A stretch of DNA of 5,196 bases from Actinomycetota bacterium (lineage in GTDB: Bacteria; Actinomycetota; Acidimicrobiia; Spongiisociales; ZC4RG35): NCBI GenBank assembly GCA_019347585.1, contig JAHWLC010000093.1, forward strand, positions 1 through 5,196. Direction: 5' to 3'. Within the stretch, counting starts at the first letter, position 1, and every line of letters begins with the position of its first letter. Positions 1-5,196 of the stretch are shown here, piece after piece. The notes under the pieces are model-generated. The model had not been told where the DNA came from, searched no databases, and worked only from the letters and a program-made list of their open reading frames with translations. The position numbers and the translations under genes were made by a program.

Positions 1-465
1 CGAGGAGAAGTCGTGCTCACCGCCGAGCGAACGGGTGGCGGCGCGCACCCGATCCATGTCGATTCCCGGCCCGACATGCCAGGCCATATGCCGGCTGAGG
101 GGGTCGGCAGCACGCCCGCAGTCGAGGAGGTACCTGTAGCGGCGCCATTTCGCCGAGAAGCGGGCATGAAAGCCGTCAGCGGCCGGCTGGATCCGGTTGA
201 CGGCGATCTCGGGAGCGAGAATCCCGTTCAACGATCTGAGGGTGGCGTCGGCATCTATCGGCTGCTCGGCGACGATCGACATCACCTGCCCGTGGGCGTG
301 CACCCCGGCATCGGTGCGACCGGCCACCGCGGTCTCGAAATGGGAGCCCAACAGGACTGACAGCGCCTGCTCCAGCTCGCCCTGGACCGTGCGCTGTCCT
401 CTCTGCGCGGCGTAGCCGCGGAAGCCCGAACCGTCGTAGGCCAGGTCGACGCGGTAGGTGGGCAT
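1..465 (-). CDS. truA: tRNA pseudouridine(38-40) synthase TruA, 3' end cut by window edge
   Basis: This enzyme isomerises uridine to pseudouridine at positions 38-40 of the tRNA anticodon arm and acts in the cytoplasm. The first 155 residues are visible; the frame is open to the left edge, so the C-terminal part (family total roughly 245-270 aa) lies outside. The N-terminus MPTYRVDLAYDGSGFRGYAAQ is the family opening, with YDG at 10-12. The catalytic motif GRTDAGVHA is at residues 49-57, with the nucleophilic Asp at 52. Further support comes from the RSLNGIL stretch and the FHARFSAKWRRYRYLL stretch near residues 103-118. The ATG (463-465) shares its A with the TGA of the upstream Yip1-like gene (TGATG), and no clear Shine-Dalgarno is seen, so translation is probably coupled. 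In many bacteria truA directly follows rplQ; here it is separated from it by three genes. Identification is secure from the catalytic motif. Confidence 0.95.
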   Translation of the reverse strand, partial: MPTYRVDLAYDGSGFRGYAAQRGQRTVQGELEQALSVLLGSHFETAVAGRTDAGVHAHGQVMSIVAEQPIDADATLRSLNGILAPEIAVNRIQPAADGFHARFSAKWRRYRYLLDCGRAADPLSRHMAWHVGPGIDMDRVRAATRSLGGEHDFSS

Positions 466-986
466 CAGAAGATGGCGCCGAAAGCGATGAAAGGCACCCC
501 GAGGAGCGTCCGGATCACCACTGCCGCCGCGAACCCGATGAGCACCGACACCGCCGCGTTGCGGATCTCGAGCTCCGTCCCCTCCTGGGTCGCCACCACC
601 AGGATCACCAGGTACCAGATCAGGCCGATGACGGCGAAGAGCCCCCCGAAGACGCTCAAGATCAAGGGCAGGACGGCGAGGCCGTGCATGGCGAGGAGGG
701 TCTGAGGGCGATTGGTCGAGCCGAAGAGGCGGCTGGCGGCGAACCAGGTGGCGAACCCGAGGATGAGCCAGGAGGCGACCTCACCGATGACCAGCCGGAT
801 GAGGTCGAAGAAGGAGAACGCGCCCAACTGGCCCACCCAGAGCAGTATCCCCAAATAGGTGATGACCCCCACCAGGGAGACCAGCACCGCACCGTCGGCC
901 ATGGCGTCGTCGTCGAAGAAAGCCTCGGTGAATGCGCGGCGATCGAGCATCACAGCCCGGACTGCCCGGTTCAGCATCTTGGTCAC
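465..986 (-). CDS. Yip1-family-like integral membrane protein
   Basis: This is a 173-residue hydrophobic protein with about five predicted membrane segments (roughly residues 33-55, 62-86, 97-113, 114-133 and 144-170) after a short N-terminal region of mixed charge. That region (LDRRAFTEAFFDDDAMADGA) and the overall layout resemble Yip1/DUF1282-type bacterial proteins. The call comes from recognising the pattern, not from a search. Yip1-like proteins in eukaryotes act in membrane traffic, but the bacterial members have no settled function, so none is assigned. The longest start is GTG (984-986), 19 nt after the coaA stop; an in-frame ATG three codons later (975-977) is an alternative, and neither has a strong Shine-Dalgarno. 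The stop overlaps the truA start by one base. It is therefore likely the middle gene of a coaA-yip1-truA transcription unit, although nothing in the sequence links it to coenzyme A or tRNA modification. Confidence 0.8.
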   Translation of the reverse strand: MTKMLNRAVRAVMLDRRAFTEAFFDDDAMADGAVLVSLVGVITYLGILLWVGQLGAFSFFDLIRLVIGEVASWLILGFATWFAASRLFGSTNRPQTLLAMHGLAVLPLILSVFGGLFAVIGLIWYLVILVVATQEGTELEIRNAAVSVLIGFAAAVVIRTLLGVPFIAFGAIF

Positions 987-1005
987 GGCCGAGCGAGCGT
1001 AACCG

Positions 1006-1920
1006 CTAGCGGCGGAGACGCACCCGCTGGACCGAGTGGTCGACCGCCTTCTCCAGGATCAGCGAAGCCCGCTCCCTGGTGGGAAGGATGTTCTGATGGA
1101 GGTTGACTTCGTTGATCTCCTCCCAGATGCGATTGGCCACCTGGGTGGCCTCCGCGTCGCTCAGCTCGGCGTATCTGCGGAAGTAGGCGTCGGGATGTGT
1201 GAAGGAGGTGTCCTTCAGTGCCAGGAATCGCTCCAGGTACCACTGCTTGATGTGCTCGGCGTCGGCGTCGACGAAGATCGAGAAGTCGAAGTAATCCGAG
1301 ACCACGGCTCCGTCGTGGCCCGCCTGAAGAACGTTTATCCCCTCGACGATGAGGATGTCGGGCTGGTCGATGACCCTGGTCCTCCCGGGCACGATGTCAT
1401 ACCGGATATGGGAGTACACCGGGACCTCCAGGTGGGTCTCACCGGCCTTGGCCCGGGCCACGAAATCGAGCAGGGCGGCGCGGTCGTAGCTCTCGGGAAA
1501 CCCCTTCCGGTTGAGCAAGCCCCGCTCCTCGAGCACCGCATTGGGATGTAGGAACCCGTCGGTCGTGACCAGGTCGACGCTGGGGTGATGAGGCCAGCGG
1601 GCGAGCAACGCCTGCAGCACTCTGGAGATGGTGCTCTTCCCCACCGCCACCGAGCCGGCCACTCCGATCACGAATGGGACCGGCCGAGGCTGCGCTCCCA
1701 GGAAGGTGTCGGTGACAGAGGCGAGCAGGTTGCTCCCCTGCACATAGAGGTTGAGGAGCCGGGAGAGGGGGAGAAAGATGTCGGCGACCATCTCCAGGTC
1801 GAGATGCACCGAGATCCCCCGTAGCTTCTCCACCTCGTCCTGGGTGAGGTTGAGTGGAGTCCGGCCCCTCAGCTCCGCCCAGGCTTCCAGGTCGAAATCG
1901 ATGTAAGCGGGGATGCTCAC
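1006..1920 (-). CDS. coaA: type I pantothenate kinase
   Basis: CoaA phosphorylates pantothenate with ATP to 4'-phosphopantothenate, the first and usually rate-controlling step of coenzyme A synthesis, in the cytoplasm. The protein has 304 residues, close to the family norm (about 310). The P-loop GSVAVGKST spans residues 89-97, with Lys95 and Ser96. TTDGFLHPN is at 119-127, and its Asp121 matches the catalytic Asp127 of the E. coli enzyme. RKGFPESYD (138-146), YSHIRYD (169-175), IVEGINVLQ (191-199) and the C-terminal [16 protein letters not shown] block are also present. Arg100 and His171 align with E. coli Arg106 and His177, which are linked to CoA feedback inhibition, so feedback control is plausible (inferred, from memory). 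The GTG start is forced: an in-frame TAG lies four codons upstream and the next in-frame ATG is residue 44. There is no Shine-Dalgarno, and a -10-like hexamer ends 6 nt before the GTG. Confidence 0.97.
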   Translation of the reverse strand: MSIPAYIDFDLEAWAELRGRTPLNLTQDEVEKLRGISVHLDLEMVADIFLPLSRLLNLYVQGSNLLASVTDTFLGAQPRPVPFVIGVAGSVAVGKSTISRVLQALLARWPHHPSVDLVTTDGFLHPNAVLEERGLLNRKGFPESYDRAALLDFVARAKAGETHLEVPVYSHIRYDIVPGRTRVIDQPDILIVEGINVLQAGHDGAVVSDYFDFSIFVDADAEHIKQWYLERFLALKDTSFTHPDAYFRRYAELSDAEATQVANRIWEEINEVNLHQNILPTRERASLILEKAVDHSVQRVRLRR

Positions 1921-1926
1921 CTGCTC

Positions 1927-1932
1927 AGGCTA
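1927..1932 (-). promoter_or_regulatory. candidate -10 element for a leaderless coaA transcript
   Basis: Read on the minus strand this is TAGCCT, which fits the actinobacterial -10 pattern TAnnnT. It is followed by six bases and then the coaA GTG, so initiation at the usual distance would fall on the start codon itself. No recognisable -35 element stands upstream and no Shine-Dalgarno precedes the GTG. The call is inferred from position and pattern only; a match to TAnnnT is easy to find by chance. Confidence 0.35.
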
Positions 1933-1951
1933 CCGGCACCAACCCCATTTC

Positions 1952-1976
1952 GGCCCGGCGCCATGCTGCCCGGACC
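1952..1976. repeat. imperfect inverted repeat in the divergent intergenic region
   Basis: The arms GGCCCGG (1952-1958) and CCGGACC (1970-1976) pair with one mismatch around an 11-base centre. The dyad sits near the middle of the 104-nt region between the divergent coaA and membrane-protein genes. That is where an operator for either gene might lie, but short GC-rich dyads are common at this base composition and no known regulator site is recognised. Confidence 0.2.
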
Positions 1977-2011
1977 CCCAGAAAACGCGAAAGGTGCCCC
2001 CTCTTCGAGCC

Positions 2012-2017
2012 GATATT
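2012..2017 (+). promoter_or_regulatory. candidate -10 element for a leaderless transcript of the membrane-protein gene
   Basis: GATATT agrees with TAnnnT at the conserved second and sixth bases and is the only AT-rich hexamer close to the start. Seven bases separate it from the ATG at 2025, so transcription would begin at or next to the start codon. No Shine-Dalgarno is visible before the ATG, which fits a leaderless message, and no -35 match (1989-1994 reads GAAAGG) is seen. This is inference from spacing. Confidence 0.35.
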
Positions 2018-2024
2018 CGCCGCG

Positions 2025-2780
2025 ATGGGGACGTTCAGCGCGTCGCTGAAGACACTCGGTGATCAACGGGGTCTCCCGGCGACGGTCAACCTCGAAGAAG
2101 ACACCCTGTCCATCACCGCGGGCGATCAGCCCATCGGCTCCTGGAGCCTGGACGAGATCAAGCTCGAACCGACCGCCAACGGCTACCGGATGGCCGCCGA
2201 GGGCGAGCAGATCCTCATCGAGATCCCAGAACGCGAGGCGTTCGCCGAGGAGCTCAGCCAGCGCATTGCCAAAGGCCGGCTCCGTCTCCGCCGTAAGGAG
2301 AAGGTCAAGGCGCCCAAAGCCAAGGCGAAGGTGGATACGCAGGTCGAGCCGCCACGTGCCCCGGTCACCTACAACACCCCGGTGATGGCGGCGGGTTCCG
2401 AGGCGAAGGCGCCGGGTTCGGGGGTGAAACTGCAGTCGAAGCAGCCGAAGCAGAAGAAGACCGGGACGATGGAGAAGATCGACGCCGCCATCTCCGCTGC
2501 TCAGAGACGTTGGGGCTCGTTGCTCCCCGATTGGGTGTTCACCCGGATCATGTTGGGAGTGGTGCTGGGCGCCTTCCTGCTGATGCTCCTCTTCCCAGGG
2601 GCGGTGTCGGCGTTTCTGCTCGCCGCCGCGGTGCTCATGGTGATCTTCGGGGCGATCGTCTACACCGACAGCATGCTGGCGTCGAAGTGGCTTCCAGGGC
2701 GGATGACGCCGGTCCACGTCCTCATCTTCGGCGTCGCCATCCTCATGTTCGGCGTGCTCCTCGGAGTCATAGCGCGATAG
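2025..2780 (+). CDS. uncharacterised membrane protein with soluble N-terminal domain and three C-terminal membrane segments
   Basis: I do not recognise a named family. The 251-residue product has three parts. Residues 1-82 look like a small soluble, strand-rich domain (NLEEDTLSITAGDQPIGSWS, then EQILIEIPEREAFAEEL) ending in a helix, loosely like PH-type folds. Residues 83-165 are a basic linker rich in Lys, Arg, Ala and Pro, probably disordered. Residues 172-190, 193-213 and 229-249 are likely membrane helices. With no signal peptide, the soluble domain and basic linker probably face the cytoplasm. An in-frame start at 1854 would add 57 residues and overlap coaA; the ATG at 2025 is preferred because the added part is Arg/Pro-rich and unlike a domain, and a -10-like hexamer precedes 2025. 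It is the only plus-strand gene here, divergent from coaA and convergent with rplQ. The minus-strand reading of the same stretch is a His/Arg-rich shadow. Confidence 0.8.
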   Translation: MGTFSASLKTLGDQRGLPATVNLEEDTLSITAGDQPIGSWSLDEIKLEPTANGYRMAAEGEQILIEIPEREAFAEELSQRIAKGRLRLRRKEKVKAPKAKAKVDTQVEPPRAPVTYNTPVMAAGSEAKAPGSGVKLQSKQPKQKKTGTMEKIDAAISAAQRRWGSLLPDWVFTRIMLGVVLGAFLLMLLFPGAVSAFLLAAAVLMVIFGAIVYTDSMLASKWLPGRMTPVHVLIFGVAILMFGVLLGVIAR

Positions 2781-2899
2781 GCATCGATGGCGGGCCGACT
2801 TTGGCCGTCTGGCTCCAGGACACCAGCTGTATTCGCGACCGGGGCCAACTGAACGGCTGGGTTAGACGACACAGCCTCCCGGCCAAACAGGCGCCGGTC

Positions 2900-2923
2900 G
2901 GCCCGCATTCTGGGGTGCGGGCC
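2900..2923. terminator. 8-bp perfect hairpin, possible bidirectional terminator
   Basis: GGCCCGCA (2900-2907) and TGCGGGCC (2916-2923) form a perfect 8-bp, GC-rich stem with an 8-base loop. It lies 120 nt past the stop of the plus-strand membrane gene and about 55 nt past the stop of rplQ, so it could end either transcript. Neither strand has a T-tract directly after the stem, so this is not a classic intrinsic terminator. It may act with Rho, or simply protect the 3' ends. Confidence 0.45.
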
Positions 2924-2949
2924 TAGGGTCGGGCAGTCGGGACCAGGCC
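2920..2949. repeat. second hairpin overlapping the terminator-like stem
   Basis: GGCCT (2920-2924) pairs with AGGCC (2945-2949) and GGTC (2927-2930) pairs with GACC (2941-2944), with a 2-base bulge and a 10-base loop. The first arm reuses bases 2920-2923 of the 2900-2923 stem, so the two structures exclude each other. On the rplQ transcript this one would form first. No T-tract follows. Its function is unknown and it may be chance pairing in GC-rich DNA. Confidence 0.3.
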
Positions 2950-2977
2950 TAGTTGTCGCCTCCGCGAGACGGGCTCA

Positions 2978-3328
2978 TCAAACCAGTTCTATCACGGCTT
3001 CTTCGGCGCCGTCGCCGCGCCGGGGGCCCAGCTTGGTGATGCGGGTGTATCCCCCGGGGCGGTCGGCGTAGCGGGGGCCGAGCTCCTCGAAAAGCTTGGC
3101 GACCGCCGACTTGTCGGTGATGGTCTTCATCACCACCCGCCGGGAGTGCATGTCCCCCTTGCGAGCTTTGGTGATCAGCTTCTCGGCGAGGGGCCGCAGT
3201 GCCTTTGCCCGCGCCTCGGTGGTCCCCACCCTGCCGTGGAGCACGAGGTCGGTGGCCAGGTTGGCCAGCATCAGCCGGTGGTGGGCCGGGGATCCTCCAA
3301 AGCGGGGGCCCTTGGAGGGCCGTGGCAT
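2978..3328 (-). CDS. rplQ: 50S ribosomal protein L17
   Basis: L17 is a component of the large ribosomal subunit. The 116-residue protein opens with [20 protein letters not shown], the form common in actinobacteria. The family blocks [18 protein letters not shown] (about 36-53), the [20 protein letters not shown] stretch and the [14 protein letters not shown] end follow in the usual order. It is the length of the core domain and lacks the long C-terminal extension of mycobacterial L17. The ATG (3326-3328) shares its A with the rpoA TGA, and a GGGAG (read on the minus strand, 3338-3342) lies 9 nt upstream, so it is probably translated by both coupling and its own site. It is the last gene of the alpha operon here; a convergent gene follows instead of truA. 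Confidence 0.98.
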   Translation of the reverse strand: MPRPSKGPRFGGSPAHHRLMLANLATDLVLHGRVGTTEARAKALRPLAEKLITKARKGDMHSRRVVMKTITDKSAVAKLFEELGPRYADRPGGYTRITKLGPRRGDGAEEAVIELV

Positions 3329-4278
3329 CAGGCTTCGCTCCCGGAGGGGGCGTCGGCGAGGCTGAGGCCTAGCTCGTCGAGCTTGGCGATCACCTCGTCG
3401 AGGCTCTTCTGACCGAAGTTGGTGATGTTGAGCAGGTCGTCCGAAGTCCGCTCCACCAGCTCGCCCACCGTCTTGATTTGGGCGCGACGCAGGCAGTTGC
3501 GGGGCCGCTCGGAGAGGTCGAGGGCCTCGATGGGCAGATCGAGATCGGGGGAGCCCGATGTGTCGGGCACCACGTCGACCAGCTCCAGACCCTGGCCCTC
3601 GCCGACCTCGGCGAAGAGCCCCATCAGCTCGCCCAGCGTCTTGCCCGCCGAGGACAGCGCCTCCTTGGGCTGGATGGCGCCGTTGGTCTCGATGTCGATG
3701 ATCAGCTTGTCGAAGTTCGTCATCTGGCCCACCTGGGTGTTCTCCACCCGATAGGCGACCTTGCGCACCGGGGAGAAGATGGAGTCGACCGGGATGACAC
3801 CGATGGTCGAGGAGGCGCCCTTGTTCCCATCGGCGGTCCGGTAGCCGACCCCGGGTGCCGCGGTCAGTTCCATCTCGAGACGGGCCGACGATCCCAGTGT
3901 GGCGATGTAAGCGTCGGGGTTGACCACTTCCACCCCGGCGGGGAGCTTGAGGTCGGCGGCCGTGACCTCGCCCGATCCCTTGGCGGACAGGTACAGCGTC
4001 TGCTCCTCGTTCCCGTCCATGCGGATCACGATCCGCTTCAGGTTGAGGATGATGTCGACCACGTCCTCGACGACGCCATCGATGGTGGAGAACTCGTGCT
4101 CGACACCCTCGATCTGGATGCGGGTGATGGCCGCGCCGGGAATGCGGGAGAGCAGGGTCCGCCTCATGGTGTTGCCCAGGGTGTAGCCAAAACCGGGCTC
4201 GAGAGGCTCCACGATGAACCGCGATCGGTTCCCGGAGATTTCCTCGACTTCGATCTGGGGGCGTTGGACGATCAGCAA
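3328..4278 (-). CDS. rpoA: DNA-directed RNA polymerase alpha subunit
   Basis: The alpha dimer nucleates RNA polymerase assembly, and its C-terminal domain contacts upstream promoter DNA and regulators. The 316-residue protein has the N-terminal assembly domain (about 1-230), with the [20 protein letters not shown] block at 24-43 and [13 protein letters not shown] at 188-200. A short acidic linker (about 231-248) and the helical C-terminal domain (about 249-306) follow. In the C-terminal domain Arg258, Asn261, Gly289, Lys291 and Ser292 align with E. coli Arg265, Asn268, Gly296, Lys298 and Ser299, the UP-element-binding set; Glu257 replaces the valine before the key arginine. There is no acidic tail like that of mycobacterial alpha. 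The start is TTG: an in-frame TAA lies three codons upstream, the first in-frame ATG is residue 38 inside the conserved core, and the N-terminus MLIVQRP matches actinobacterial alpha. The stop overlaps the rplQ start by one base. Confidence 0.98.
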   Translation of the reverse strand: MLIVQRPQIEVEEISGNRSRFIVEPLEPGFGYTLGNTMRRTLLSRIPGAAITRIQIEGVEHEFSTIDGVVEDVVDIILNLKRIVIRMDGNEEQTLYLSAKGSGEVTAADLKLPAGVEVVNPDAYIATLGSSARLEMELTAAPGVGYRTADGNKGASSTIGVIPVDSIFSPVRKVAYRVENTQVGQMTNFDKLIIDIETNGAIQPKEALSSAGKTLGELMGLFAEVGEGQGLELVDVVPDTSGSPDLDLPIEALDLSERPRNCLRRAQIKTVGELVERTSDDLLNITNFGQKSLDEVIAKLDELGLSLADAPSGSEA

Positions 4279-4286
4279 AATGGGTT

Positions 4287-4291
4287 ACCTC
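4287..4291 (-). promoter_or_regulatory. ribosome binding site that fixes the rpoA TTG start
   Basis: On the minus strand GAGGT is followed by 8 nt and then the TTG of rpoA. The site overlaps the rpsD TGA stop (TGAGGT), so ribosomes ending rpsD finish on the rpoA binding site. Together with the in-frame TAA at 4285-4287 it supports TTG as the true start. Confidence 0.8.
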
Positions 4292-4895
4292 ACTTCGAGT
4301 AGAGCTCGACGATCAACTGCTCGTTGATGTCGGTGTCGATCTGATCCCTGCGGGGACGATCGGAAATCGTGATCCTGCGCTCGCCGGCGTCCACGGTCAT
4401 CCAGTCGGGTACCGGTCGGCCCTGCGTGTCCACCGAGTGCTGGATGGCGATCAGGTCCTTGCTGCGGTCCTTGACGGTGACGACGTCTCCGGGCTGGACC
4501 TGATATGAGGGGATGTCGACCTTTCTCCCGTTGACCTGGAAGTGGCCGTGGTTCACCAGCTGACGGGCCTGGGGCCTGGTGGCGGAGAGACCGGAGCGCC
4601 ACACCACGTTGTCGAGACGCTGTTCCAGCATCTGCAGGATGTTCTCCCCGGTGATCCCGGGGCGACGCGCCGCCTCCGCGTAGTACTTGCGGAACTGGCG
4701 CTCCAGGACTCCGTACATGGCACGCAGCTTCTGCTTCTCCCGGAGCTGGACCAGGTAGTCACTCTCCCGGATGCGGCCCCGGCCGTGCTCGCCGGGGGGG
4801 TAGGGACGGCGATCGACGGGACAGCGCTTCGACTGGCAAAGAGGGGTGCGGGCCCGGCGGCACGCCCGATGGCGGGGACCTGTGTAGCGGGCCAT
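4290..4895 (-). CDS. rpsD: 30S ribosomal protein S4
   Basis: S4 binds 16S rRNA early in assembly of the small subunit; in E. coli it also represses the alpha operon, which cannot be judged here. The 201-residue protein starts [14 protein letters not shown], carries [19 protein letters not shown] at 29-47 and the [20 protein letters not shown] block at 51-70, and has the S4 RNA-binding domain at about 92-155 ([11 protein letters not shown], then [14 protein letters not shown]). It ends [10 protein letters not shown] as expected. The N-terminus is unusual: His9, Cys12, Cys20 and Cys25 occupy the place of the four zinc-binding cysteines of C+ type S4 (Cys9, 12, 26 and 31 in Thermus), with the middle spacer six residues shorter. 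Mycobacterial S4 lacks these cysteines. The ATG shares its A with the rpsK TAA (TAATG), so translation is probably coupled; the own site (CGGAT, ending 2 nt before ATG) is poor. The stop lies 11 nt before rpoA. Confidence 0.98.
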   Translation of the reverse strand: MARYTGPRHRACRRARTPLCQSKRCPVDRRPYPPGEHGRGRIRESDYLVQLREKQKLRAMYGVLERQFRKYYAEAARRPGITGENILQMLEQRLDNVVWRSGLSATRPQARQLVNHGHFQVNGRKVDIPSYQVQPGDVVTVKDRSKDLIAIQHSVDTQGRPVPDWMTVDAGERRITISDRPRRDQIDTDINEQLIVELYSK

Positions 4896-5196
4896 TATCC
4901 GCGACGTCGCTTCTTGGGACGGCAGCCGTTGTGGGGGATAGGGGTGACGTCCTTGATCCAGGTGACTTCCATGCCCATGTTCTGCAGGGTGCGCACTGCG
5001 GTGTCCCGGCCAGAGCCGCTGCCGCTGACGATCACGTCGAGCTTGCGGACGCCGTGCTCGCCGGCGCGACGGGCCGCCTCCTCGGCCGCCACCTGGGCGG
5101 CGTAGGGCGTGGACTTGCGGGAGCCCTTGAACCCCACCGAGCCACCGGAGGTCCAGGCAATGCTGGCCCCGGTCTGGTCGGTGATGTTGATGATGG
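4895..5196 (-). CDS. rpsK: 30S ribosomal protein S11, 5' end cut by window edge
   Basis: S11 forms part of the platform of the small subunit, near the 3' end of 16S rRNA. The C-terminal 99 residues and the TAA stop are visible; the gene continues past the right edge, where about 30 more residues are expected. The visible part starts [18 protein letters not shown] and contains [37 protein letters not shown] and the basic C-terminus [12 protein letters not shown]. All are family hallmarks. The apparent internal ATG at 5135-5137 is not the start, because conserved S11 sequence continues in frame upstream of it. The stop codon overlaps the rpsD ATG by one base. Its place upstream of rpsD, rpoA and rplQ is the standard alpha-operon order, so rpsM is expected just outside. 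Confidence 0.97.
   Translation of the reverse strand, partial: IINITDQTGASIAWTSGGSVGFKGSRKSTPYAAQVAAEEAARRAGEHGVRKLDVIVSGSGSGRDTAVRTLQNMGMEVTWIKDVTPIPHNGCRPKKRRRG

Larger units (their letters stand above)
2781..2977. other. convergent intergenic region between the membrane-protein gene and rplQ
   Basis: This 197-nt stretch lies between two converging stop codons, so it must hold the ends of both transcripts. No convincing coding frame, tRNA or promoter is seen in it. Its only clear structure is the pair of overlapping inverted repeats at 2900-2949, listed separately. Confidence 0.7.

Noticed and set aside
13..360. 115-codon plus-strand open frame at the left edge
   Set aside because: The opposite strand encodes TruA with its catalytic motif, so this is an antisense shadow.
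684..1106. 140-codon plus-strand open frame opposite the Yip1-like gene
   Set aside because: It is Gly/Glu/Pro-rich and antisense to a coherent membrane protein that overlaps truA by one base; it is a shadow.
1036..1551. 171-codon plus-strand open frame opposite coaA
   Set aside because: It is a codon-bias shadow of coaA with no domain features.
1854..2024. Longer start for the plus-strand membrane gene, at 1854
   Set aside because: It would overlap the 5' end of coaA by 67 nt and add 57 Arg/Pro/Cys-rich residues unlike a folded domain; it also ignores the promoter-like hexamer before 2025.
1917..2717. Long minus-strand open frame (266 codons) opposite the plus-strand membrane gene
   Set aside because: Its translation is rich in His, Arg and Gly with no domain-like pattern, while the plus strand gives clear membrane helices. 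Long antisense frames are expected in GC-rich DNA.
2820..2880. GC-rich stretch with CCAGC and GCTGG that at first suggested a tRNA or small RNA
   Set aside because: No cloverleaf, T-loop or CCA-end pattern can be built, and the pairing is only 5 bp across a long loop.
3478..4302. 274-codon plus-strand open frame opposite rpoA
   Set aside because: It is entirely antisense to a conserved gene, rich in Gly, Asp and His, and shows no recognisable motif.

Overview
The window is GC-rich, gene-dense bacterial chromosome. Most of it is the end of the alpha operon, the ribosomal protein and RNA polymerase cluster rpsK-rpsD-rpoA-rplQ, read on the minus strand. Several protein features point to an actinobacterium: the L17 N-terminus ([20 protein letters not shown]), the RpoA N-terminus (MLIVQRP), leaderless-looking starts and type I pantothenate kinase. 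The short L17 (116 aa), the short RpoA (316 aa, no acidic tail) and the Cys-rich S4 N-terminus argue against Mycobacterium or Streptomyces. A deep-branching class such as Acidimicrobiia would fit, but that placement is inference.

From the right edge leftwards, in the direction of minus-strand transcription, the order is as follows. rpsK (S11) is cut by the window edge at its 5' end. It is followed by rpsD (S4), rpoA (RNA polymerase alpha) and rplQ (L17), with gaps of -1, 11 and -1 nt. After rplQ lies a 197-nt convergent intergenic region with two overlapping, mutually exclusive hairpins. Next, on the plus strand, is one gene for an uncharacterised membrane protein (2025-2780). A 104-nt divergent intergenic region separates it from a second minus-strand run: coaA (pantothenate kinase), a Yip1-like membrane protein, and truA (tRNA pseudouridine synthase), which runs off the left edge.

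In many bacteria truA directly follows rplQ. Here a three-gene block (the plus-strand membrane gene, coaA and the Yip1-like gene) lies between them, so truA now sits in a different transcription unit. Three junctions are coupled by a one-base stop/start overlap: rpsK/rpsD, rpoA/rplQ and yip1-like/truA. Both divergent genes lack a visible Shine-Dalgarno and have a -10-like hexamer 6-7 nt before the start codon, which is the geometry of leaderless transcripts.

No mobile element, CRISPR array, RNA gene, phage gene or defence system was seen. The window is mainly housekeeping. The points most worth a second look are the modified zinc-knuckle-like N-terminus of S4, the uncharacterised membrane protein, the possible leaderless divergent pair and the split rplQ-truA neighbourhood.
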